Below are positions 58,303 to 64,000 of a stretch of DNA of 64,000 nt, piece by piece. A model generated the notes under the pieces. That model made no database searches. It saw only the letters and a list, made by a program, of their open reading frames with translations, and was not told the origin of the DNA. The translations under genes and the position numbers were made by a program. The first letter of the stretch is position 1, and the number at the start of each line of letters is the position of its first letter. Location of the stretch: contig NZ_JASJOC010000006.1 in NCBI RefSeq assembly GCF_030068615.1, positions 229,473 to 293,472 of the forward strand. The letters run 5' to 3'. Origin of the DNA: Halostagnicola sp. A-GB9-2 (GTDB taxonomy: Archaea > Halobacteriota > Halobacteria > Halobacteriales > Natrialbaceae).

Positions 58303-59751
58303 TTATCGGGAGATGATGAACGGGTTGTCAGCCTCAACGTCGAGCTCTTCACCGCCACCGTGACGGGCCCAGTTCGCGAAGCCCATGCCGTCCGGCCAGT
58401 CATCGTGCTTGCCGGTCGGGGCGGCGTACTTCGCCTTGCCCGTTGGTGTAAACGCCTTCTCGAGCTTTGTCGTCTGCCGAATCAGTGGCTTGTACTTCGG
58501 GAGCTCCAGTTCTACGGCCTCGAGGTCCTTGGTCAGCCGCTGGTAGATATTCTGCTTCGTCTCGTTCGTCGAGTTGACGACCTTGATTACGCTTCCGAGG
58601 CCAGCCTCGGCGAAGTCCGCCGCGAACCCGCCGACGCCGTTCTCCTCGATCAGGATCGTCGCGTAGCCATCGGTCGGGATCTGGCCCTCCCCGACCGCTG
58701 GCGACGGCGTCACGTTCCAGTACTCGAGATCCTCCTTGCCGGTGTGGACGGCCTCAAGGAACTCGACGAACTGCGGGCCCGAGATCGTCTCGAATGCCCA
58801 CGCGTTCCAACAGGTCCCGCACTCATCCATATCGAACGCGACCATCTCGTCGTCGCCGCCGCGCGCCGGATCGATGCCGAGGTAGCGAGCTCGCGACGTG
58901 ATGAACTCGCGGTCAGGAACGATGTTCGGGTTTAGCGTCGAGTGCGGGATCGCGCTGTCACCGTCCGGTTCGAACTGGCCGAGGAACTCCTGTTTGAACA
59001 CTGAGTCGGGCAACTTCTCGCGCTGCTCGTCGATGTACTCCTGCTGGGCGTACGGCGAGATCTTCGTCGGCCAATGTGGGCTGTACCAGTCGTCGTCGTG
59101 CTCGACCTTGGTATAGAAATAGCCCGACTCTCCCGCCGGCGTCGAGAACAGGAGGTACTCGAACGTCGGGTGTGTGATGAAAAACTGCTCGATCTCTTGC
59201 TCGTAGACGCGGTCCTGCTCGTAGGCCGCCTCGTCGACGACGACGCACGTCGGGTTCTTCCCCCGGTTTCCGGGCTGGTCGTCCTGGCCGACGTTTCCAA
59301 GCGTCCGGGAAAGAATCCGTGTGCCGCTCGCGAACTTCCAGGTCTGCTCGTTCTTTGTGACGACGCCATACTGCTCGAGCGTGAGCGGGCCGTTCTTGAA
59401 GTGCTGCTTGCACTCCTCGAACATCTCGTCAGCCGTCTCCTGACCCGGAGCCGTAAACAGAACGTCCGTCGCCTCGCCGACGAGCAGTGGTGCCCACAAG
59501 GCATGGTCGGCACCGATCACGCCAGCGGTCAGCGTAGCTCCAACCTGGCGACCTTTCTGTGGGGCTGCCCGGCCGGGTCCGTCGCCTTCGATCCGGTCGA
59601 GGAGGTTGGCCTGGTACTCGGTCGGCTCGAAGTTGAACAGGATCTTGACGCGCTCGGATCGGGGGCGGCCCTTGCACTCCTCGTAGAGATCGCGCAGTGT
59701 GAGTTCGTCGCCGGCGCCGGCGTCTGGGCTCTGTTGGGCTTGAGCACTCAC
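58303..59751 (-). CDS. terL: terminase large subunit
   Basis: 482 residues. The ATPase part has the atypical Walker A APQKGRQVGATL (residues 63-74), Walker B CVVVDEA (169-175) and coupling motif FSTPAG (202-207). The nuclease part has YLGIDPARGGDDEMVAFD (Asp294), IEENGVGG and KHDDWPDGMGFA with acidic metal ligands. It packages DNA into the prohead and cuts the concatemer. Its start overlaps the small subunit gene by four bases. Confidence 0.95.
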   Translation of the reverse strand: MSAQAQQSPDAGAGDELTLRDLYEECKGRPRSERVKILFNFEPTEYQANLLDRIEGDGPGRAAPQKGRQVGATLTAGVIGADHALWAPLLVGEATDVLFTAPGQETADEMFEECKQHFKNGPLTLEQYGVVTKNEQTWKFASGTRILSRTLGNVGQDDQPGNRGKNPTCVVVDEAAYEQDRVYEQEIEQFFITHPTFEYLLFSTPAGESGYFYTKVEHDDDWYSPHWPTKISPYAQQEYIDEQREKLPDSVFKQEFLGQFEPDGDSAIPHSTLNPNIVPDREFITSRARYLGIDPARGGDDEMVAFDMDECGTCWNAWAFETISGPQFVEFLEAVHTGKEDLEYWNVTPSPAVGEGQIPTDGYATILIEENGVGGFAADFAEAGLGSVIKVVNSTNETKQNIYQRLTKDLEAVELELPKYKPLIRQTTKLEKAFTPTGKAKYAAPTGKHDDWPDGMGFANWARHGGGEELDVEADNPFIISR

Positions 59752-60443
59752 GTCGATTCCTCCAGGATTATGCTCGAGAGATCGCCGACGGAGTCAGCTA
59801 GCTGGCTCTCGGGATCGTTCGTCATGTTGTTCTGCTTCAACCACTGACGATGCTCTTTCCGGAGCTTGAGTTTCGTCGAAACAGTGACCGCTTCCTTGTA
59901 CTTGTGATACTCGCCACCGTTTTCAGTTCGCCGCGTCTCGCGATCGACCATCGCATTGCCCGATCGGAGCGAGGACGGCCGGTCCGCGAGCCAGTTGTCG
60001 CCGTATGCGATCTGGATATGTTCAGTGGCGATCTGCCACATCGTATCGAGGTCGCGAGCCGTCGGATTACCGTTCTTTTCGCGGAACTCCTCGACGGTTT
60101 CGCGGTAGATGTCGTCGCACACTCGCCGATCGATGTTGTCCATCACCTTCCGGTAGAACCGACTCCGCTCGGCGAACTGCGCGTGCGTGATCGCGTTCGT
60201 GTTGTCTTTTGGAGCCCCACCGTCGTTACCGACCGCGTTTTGGTTTCCTTCGGGAGCTCCAGAGTCGTCGGCGCCTCCGTGGGTGTTGCACTTCCCGTGC
60301 GGTCCTCGAGCGTGACCGTGACATCGTCGGTCGTTCTGTGTCGACTGTCCGATGCACTGGCCCCATTCGCCGTACTGGAGTGGGCCGGTGATTTTCCTGG
60401 CCTCTGGGTGGGCCTCGTCGTGGAACTGTTCAGGGGACTCCAT
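59748..60443 (-). CDS. terminase small subunit (haloviral type)
   Basis: 231 residues. The N-terminal part carries a Cys/His cluster (QCIGQSTQNDRRCHGHARGPHGKCNTHGG) and the sequence GAPEGNQNAVGNDGGAPKDNTNA, the GAPxGNxNA motif of haloviral small terminases. A helical DNA-recognition region follows (HAQFAERSRFYRKVMDNIDRRVCDD and DLDTMWQIATEHIQIAYGDNWLADRPSS). It selects viral DNA for packaging. Confidence 0.85.
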   Translation of the reverse strand: MESPEQFHDEAHPEARKITGPLQYGEWGQCIGQSTQNDRRCHGHARGPHGKCNTHGGADDSGAPEGNQNAVGNDGGAPKDNTNAITHAQFAERSRFYRKVMDNIDRRVCDDIYRETVEEFREKNGNPTARDLDTMWQIATEHIQIAYGDNWLADRPSSLRSGNAMVDRETRRTENGGEYHKYKEAVTVSTKLKLRKEHRQWLKQNNMTNDPESQLADSVGDLSSIILEEST

Positions 60444-60525
60444 GAGGTTGAGTTGTTTTTAGCGAGATTGTTCGACGGCCCAGAATCGCTATGAGTATCG
60501 AAAAGGCTGCTACTGCTCGTTCCAT
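60430..60525 (-). CDS. possible 31-residue hydrophobic peptide
   Basis: ATG 60525 opens MERAVAAFSILIAILGRR, ending just after the small terminase start with a stop inside its first codons. One hydrophobic helix of about 15 residues. A tiny membrane peptide is conceivable, but the evidence is only an open frame in a short gap. Confidence 0.22.
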   Translation of the reverse strand: MERAVAAFSILIAILGRRTISLKTTQPHGVP

Positions 60526-60537
60526 ATTCTCGCATCG

Positions 60538-60840
60538 TCAGTCGTCGTCCCGGTAGTCCTCGAGCTCTTCGCGAGAGTGATAACCGCGGTCGGCATCGCG
60601 ATCGTTGCCTGAGCCGTCGCCTCGAACGAGTCCCGAGATGAGCGTCTCGACCTCGATTCCCCACATCCGGCCGATGACCAGAAACACGAGGGCCGTCAGC
60701 AGATGTTGGATGTACTGGCCGGCGCCGTACTGTAGCGTAACGATCGCGTGGTCGACCTCGACGCCGAGAATCATGATCGCCCAGACGAGGAACAAAAAGA
60801 TTGTGACGGCCCCGCGGGTTCCTGTTGCCTTTGAGGGCAT
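60538..60840 (-). CDS. two-span membrane protein of late region
   Basis: 100 residues from ATG 60840; an in-frame ATG at 60945 would add 35 residues with two Cys. Two membrane segments (GAVTIFLFLVWAIMILGVEVDHAI and HLLTALVFLVIGRMWGIEV) and an acidic, hydrophilic C-terminus (DGSGNDRDADRGYHSREEL). Its place before the terminase genes is used for holin-like or virion membrane proteins in some haloviruses. Role not proven. Confidence 0.65.
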   Translation of the reverse strand: MPSKATGTRGAVTIFLFLVWAIMILGVEVDHAIVTLQYGAGQYIQHLLTALVFLVIGRMWGIEVETLISGLVRGDGSGNDRDADRGYHSREELEDYRDDD

Positions 60841-61402
60841 TATCGTCCTCGCGAGACAGGATATTTCGGCCCAGACTCGTTCGGCTGGGCGAGACCAGTC
60901 GTTGAAAACCGTCGGGTCGGTACAACGTTCATCGTGTGTGCTCATAGGTATGTGTCAGGCGCTCGAGTCTGGAACCCAGCGCTCTGGCCCGACTGAGCTA
61001 CCGACTCTGTTGTGTACTGAAAACGGGTAGGGGAATACAGGTCGGACTGGCTCGTTTGTTGGTTCGCGGCCGTGGGTCGACGTCGGGATCGCTGGCTTTC
61101 GCGAGCGGTCGATCGTCGAACCGCCGACGTTCGAGTTGTCCCCGAGTTGGTCGACGGTAGATCCCTCACCGCGGGCTCGTGTGACCTGGCGCTATGGAGT
61201 GGATGACGATACCGAGAGCATCAGCGGTCGTTGAATGTCGCTGGGTGCAGAGAAGTTCGGAGTGAACTGTTTGTGCCACGTGCCAGTCCTTGGTCGCACA
61301 CGAGTAGGCTATTGATGCGTGGATTAACCGGCTCCACACGGGCCTGCCTCGGTCGGCGTGTCTCGAGCGCGAGTCGAGACGGATCGACGCCGACGTCATC
61401 GG
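60841..61402. other. non-coding region upstream of the packaging genes
   Basis: About 560 bases without a convincing gene between small early-type genes (61.4 kb and up) and the membrane protein/terminase operon. It contains the tRNA-like fragment at 60963-61007. A region directly before the small terminase is where many tailed viruses keep the packaging signal, so pac or cos sequences may lie here; no repeat that proves this was seen. Confidence 0.45.
60963..61007 (-). tRNA. tRNA-like 5' fragment, anticodon-loop CCA, no T arm
   Basis: Minus strand: a 7-base acceptor-like GAGTCGG, TA, then a perfect 4-bp D stem (GCTC ... GAGC) with loop AGTCGGGCCA. A weak anticodon arm with loop TTCCAGA (anticodon position CCA) follows. 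No TTCRA T-loop or matching 3' acceptor follows within 100 bases, and no acceptable intron-containing 3' half was found. It looks like the 5' half of a tRNA gene, perhaps captured by the virus; not expected to be a functional tRNA. Confidence 0.35.
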
Positions 61403-61588
61403 TTACTCGATCAGGTCGCCCTCAGGAACGATGATCTTCCCCGAGTCTGTCTTGAGGACGTACTCGGTATCTCGAGTTGAAATCGACGGCTCGAAGCGGA
61501 TGTCCGCGACCTCGCCAGTTGTGGGCCGGCCGAGGAACTGCGCTTCGACCGAATCGCCGATAGCGGGTCCTGTGTTTTGGACTCTCAT
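61403..61588 (-). CDS. small beta-rich viral protein
   Basis: 61 residues from ATG 61588. GPAIGDSVEAQFLGRPTTGEVADIRFEPSISTRDTEYVLKTDSGKIIVPEGDLIE looks like a single SH3-like beta barrel. Start overlaps the stop of the preceding tiny gene (ATGA). Function unknown. Confidence 0.65.
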   Translation of the reverse strand: MRVQNTGPAIGDSVEAQFLGRPTTGEVADIRFEPSISTRDTEYVLKTDSGKIIVPEGDLIE

Positions 61589-61689
61589 GATTCCTCCAGG
61601 CCGAATAGTTCTGCCCACGGCACGACGTGCTCGAACTCATATCCACGGAGACGGCGGGTTGCCAGATTGTTGGGATCGAGATCAGACAT
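61585..61689 (-). CDS. 34-residue viral protein
   Basis: ATG 61689 to TGA 61585: MSDLDPNNLATRRLRGYEFE then HVVPWAELFGLEES. Both ends are fused to neighbours by overlaps (TGATG at the start, ATGA at the end), which is strong evidence that this very short frame is translated. Family unknown. Confidence 0.6.
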   Translation of the reverse strand: MSDLDPNNLATRRLRGYEFEHVVPWAELFGLEES

Positions 61690-62375
61690 CAGAGGATCAC
61701 CGCCTTCGCGAAGGCCTCGCGGATCGAGTCGCGCTCAAAGACGCTCTCGAACAATCTTTCGTGGTCGATTCGAACTTCGTGTTTGTCCTCCGATCGCAGT
61801 GTTTCCGTCGCGACCGCCAGATAGTGGGCGGTTGTGAACGGCAGGCGCTTCCGGAGGGTTTCGTCCTCGTGCTTATGATCGGTGTTGCCACACGAGCACA
61901 CTGTACCGGTCCGGACGGGATCGTTCGTCGACGGACTCGTTGGGAGTGGATTGCGGTAGTTGAGATACGTGCCAGTATTCTGCGTTTCGTCGTCACGATC
62001 GTAGGCGTAGACTGGAGCCTTGCCCTGGGCTGGGATATCGGGATCTGCCGGGTCGTCCTGAACGCGGGGCGATCGCTCGCCCAGCTCAGCGTGATTGGTC
62101 CGATACTCCCAGCCGATGACGCAGTCGGGGATCGTTTTCCCGACATCGTTGTGTTCTGGAGGCTCTTCGACGGTCTTGAGTTGCCGCCCACAGGTCGAGC
62201 AGAATCGGTGGTCGTGCTCGAGGAGTTCGAAAACTTCGGCCGCTTGCTTTTCTGCCCGGTGGGCGTCGTGACATTCTTTCGAGCAAAAGGAGCCAGCAGT
62301 TGCCGGTGGCGTGAACTCCTCGTGGCAGTGGCCACACTCGTAGCTCTCAGACTGGTGTTGCAATTGAACAGACAT
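61689..62375 (-). CDS. viral zinc-finger protein
   Basis: 228 residues. Three Cys clusters: YECGHCHEEF ... FCSKECHDAH near the start, FCSTCGRQL near residue 60 and CSCGNTDHKHE near residue 155. The middle has HNDVGKTIPDCVIGWEYRTNHAELGERSP; the end is helical. It could be a nuclease-like or scaffold zinc protein, but I see no clear catalytic motif. First gene of the small operon before the packaging region. Confidence 0.65.
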   Translation of the reverse strand: MSVQLQHQSESYECGHCHEEFTPPATAGSFCSKECHDAHRAEKQAAEVFELLEHDHRFCSTCGRQLKTVEEPPEHNDVGKTIPDCVIGWEYRTNHAELGERSPRVQDDPADPDIPAQGKAPVYAYDRDDETQNTGTYLNYRNPLPTSPSTNDPVRTGTVCSCGNTDHKHEDETLRKRLPFTTAHYLAVATETLRSEDKHEVRIDHERLFESVFERDSIREAFAKAVIL

Positions 62376-62531
62376 GGTCGTAGCTATGAAACCCAGGCCG
62401 CTTCCAACGACCCCAGGTAGAACACTTTACTCCGGTAGTTCGGCCACCGGATCAAGTCCCTTGCAGCGGTTCGTTACTCATCCCGTTGGAGACCGATAAG
62501 TAATAATGGAACAGATATAAGAAACAATGTC

Positions 62532-62780
62532 TTATACGTCATCAGACAATCCGTAGACACGTTCTCTAGCGTCAGTACGGCCAACCCGGCACTCAACGAC
62601 ACCTTTATTTTCGAGCCGGTCCGTTGCGTTTTGAATTGTTCGCCGTTGAAGTTGTGTCTTCTGGACAAGTGTTGCAACCGTCATCGGACCATCATCAGAC
62701 AGCACTCTAAAGACGTACTTGGCACTCGGCGGCAGGTCGTCGAGCATTGCGTCGTGTGGGGTGTCGGTAAGGTCAGTCAC
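62532..62780 (-). CDS. MarR-like winged-helix regulator
   Basis: 82 residues. DDLPPSAKYVFRVLSDDGPMTVATLVQKTQLQRRTIQNATDRLENKGVVECRVGRTDARERVYGL is a complete MarR/TrmB-type winged helix with wing. It overlaps the helicase-like gene by eight bases and may control the late genes downstream. The 62376-62531 gap after it is AT-rich and may hold the promoter of the next operon. Confidence 0.8.
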   Translation of the reverse strand: MTDLTDTPHDAMLDDLPPSAKYVFRVLSDDGPMTVATLVQKTQLQRRTIQNATDRLENKGVVECRVGRTDARERVYGLSDDV

Positions 62781-64000
62781 CTATATCAGGCGGTGACCGC
62801 CAATCCCAGACTGGGGTAGTGTCGTCACTATCCGTGCCACTCAGCCCGTGATCGACGTCACCTCCTGCATAGGGGTCGCGGATCGCCAACGCCCACCTAC
62901 TAGAGTCCCCGTAGGGGGTAGTTGGTGATTCGTGAATGTCTACAAAACCGACGGATGGGAGGCCAGACTCGCTGTAGAGCGTTGCTCCATGGGATCCTGC
63001 CCCTTCGGAGACGTGGACAGCTGGTTCACCGAACTCGTTATCGGAGAGCCGCTCGAGCGTTTGTCGGACGTGCTCTTTCGTACAGCCGACCGACTCGGCG
63101 ATCTCTCGTGCCGTCTTCGAGCTCGCACTCGAGCGGAGTTCGTCGACGATCTCCTCCTGGAGGTCGGTGAACACCCACTCGACACCCGGCGCCTGGACGT
63201 CGGCGAACCCAGCGGGGACAGCGTCGGTTCGAACGAACACCGTAGCCGTCACGTCGGGATCGTCAGGGGAGCGAGCGTACCGACCGGCGGACTGTGCAAT
63301 GTGGTTCTCGCGGACCGAGGCGAGGATTTCGCTAGCTGTCTCGGCGTCGTCACCCTCGAAGCCACGACCACGGGCTCGGTACTCGTCGCCGGCGTCGTCG
63401 ACGGCAGTCTCCACCTCGGCCTCGAGGTCGAGTTCGGCGAGGAGATCGAGGACGTAGTCGTCACCGGGATCCATGCAACCGTTGACGAGGCCGATCGACT
63501 CGTTCGCGAAGTCGTTCCGCGATTTCTCGGCCCCGAAGTGCATCAGGTTCTTCGCGTCGCCGTGTTCGTCGCGTTTGACGTCGACGCCAGCTTCGTCCAT
63601 GAGCTCCGCGAGGCGATCTTCGGTCTGGGCGGTCGTAATCGCCGTTCGGAACTGGGCACCGTACTCGTCGACGAGGTGCTCGAGTAGTACTTCGAGTTTG
63701 TCCTCGTTGAGCCACTCGAGGGCCTTGTCACCCGACAGCGGGCGGGTCGCATCGCCAACCTGGACAACTCGAAGCCCGCGCTCGTAGCGTCGCCACAGCT
63801 GGCGTTGCTTGGGCTCGAGGACGTCGGTGGTCTTGATCCAGGGGACGGTGTTCGCCTGCCAGAGTGGTGTCGCGGGGTGGGCGTCGAGCCCGACGACCGA
63901 CCGCGCGGCGCCGAAGTCGGGCACGGTCCGAACTGACCGGACGTCGTTGCTCTCGTCGAGGACGATCGAGACCCATTCGCGGTTCCACTCGTCATCGTCG
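62773..64000 (-). CDS. replication helicase/primase-type protein, C-terminal part (cut by window edge)
   Basis: At least 408 residues; the frame is open to the right edge, so the start lies outside. The part seen starts DDEWNREWVSIVLDESNDVRSVRTVPDFGAARSVVGLDAHPATPLW. It has KNLMHFGAEKSRNDFANESIGLVNGCMDPGD and later NHIAQSAGRYARSPDDPDVTATVFVRTDAV, which resemble helicase motifs V and VI (Q.xGRxxR). A winged-helix segment (KTAREIAESVGCTKEHVRQTLERL) follows. The 14.7-15.2 kb remnant suggests a primase-polymerase-like N-terminus. It is probably the viral replicative helicase/primase. Confidence 0.65.
   Translation of the reverse strand, partial: DDDEWNREWVSIVLDESNDVRSVRTVPDFGAARSVVGLDAHPATPLWQANTVPWIKTTDVLEPKQRQLWRRYERGLRVVQVGDATRPLSGDKALEWLNEDKLEVLLEHLVDEYGAQFRTAITTAQTEDRLAELMDEAGVDVKRDEHGDAKNLMHFGAEKSRNDFANESIGLVNGCMDPGDDYVLDLLAELDLEAEVETAVDDAGDEYRARGRGFEGDDAETASEILASVRENHIAQSAGRYARSPDDPDVTATVFVRTDAVPAGFADVQAPGVEWVFTDLQEEIVDELRSSASSKTAREIAESVGCTKEHVRQTLERLSDNEFGEPAVHVSEGAGSHGATLYSESGLPSVGFVDIHESPTTPYGDSSRWALAIRDPYAGGDVDHGLSGTDSDDTTPVWDWRSPPDIGD

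Larger units (their letters stand above)
15842..64000. mobile_element. head-tail provirus (siphovirus-like), right end beyond window
   Basis: Contains an integrase, PhiH1-type repressor, terminase subunits, portal, Mu-F-like head protein, protease-scaffold, HK97-fold capsid protein, adaptors, tail tube, tail chaperones, tape measure and hub/fibre genes in the canonical order of tailed viruses. Late genes form one minus-strand run from the right edge to 35.8 kb; early genes lie between the integrase and 29.6 kb. The left end is probably near 15.77 kb. The right end is not in the window. Confidence 0.95.

Noticed and set aside
60963..61110. Complete intron-containing tRNA-Trp
   Set aside because: No TTCRA T-loop, matching 3' anticodon stem or acceptor strand was found downstream on the minus strand.
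1..64000. CRISPR array or rRNA genes
   Set aside because: No regularly spaced repeats of 25-40 bases and no rRNA-like conserved stretches were seen.

Overview
The window is haloarchaeal DNA (Halobacteria, probably a Natrialbales-type genome). Protein-coding sequence is strongly acidic and GC-rich, exported proteins carry twin-arginine lipoprotein signals, many short conserved proteins are of haloarchaeal type, and promoters look like TATA boxes about 25 bases upstream of leaderless starts.

1-13.75 kb is chromosome. It holds short conserved genes (DUF7557-like, DUF7545-like, a stand-alone uS14-like ribosomal protein, a zinc ribbon), a 1306-residue secreted repeat protein, a complete biotin ECF transporter bioY-bioM-bioN behind a BirA-type operator, a left-handed beta-helix acyltransferase, two lipoproteins and a fragment of an IS1595-type transposase.

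14.18-15.63 kb is the wreck of a provirus. Three separate segments of the large downstream provirus (around 35.4, 45.7 and 63.9 kb) recur here in the same order and orientation, joined directly and carrying frameshifts, a lost start codon and an internal stop. It directly abuts the integrase of the intact element, as expected for a tandem pair in which one copy has collapsed.

15.84 kb to beyond the right edge is a head-tail (siphovirus-like) provirus. Its left part holds a tyrosine integrase, an early operon on the minus strand (17.1-20.8 kb), a divergent PhiH1-type repressor (20.95 kb), a McrBC-like pair (22.0-25.1 kb), an Orc1/Cdc6 gene and a second minus-strand operon (26.4-28.5 kb). A mixed cargo region (28.7-35.8 kb) follows. 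It includes an AT-rich three-gene unit (Panacea/SocA-like protein, unknown protein, membrane protein) and a TM2-like plus lipoprotein pair, with decayed genes and repeats.

From 64 kb down to 35.8 kb the minus strand carries the replication and late genes: helicase-like protein (cut by the window edge), regulators, small terminase, large terminase, portal, Mu-F-like head protein, protease-scaffold fusion, decoration-like protein, HK97-fold capsid protein, adaptors, tail tube, tail chaperones with a -1 frameshift signal GGGAAAC, tape measure, hub, fibre-like proteins, a lipoprotein PHP phosphoesterase, a holin-like protein and a PL14-type polysaccharide lyase. One plus-strand AT-rich gene with a C-terminal HEPN RNase motif (46.5-48.1 kb) interrupts the tail operon and looks like defence cargo.

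The best candidates for undescribed biology are the 29.7-31.7 kb cassette, the HEPN gene in the tail operon, and the lipoprotein PHP enzyme among tail genes. All family assignments were made by eye; no database search was run.
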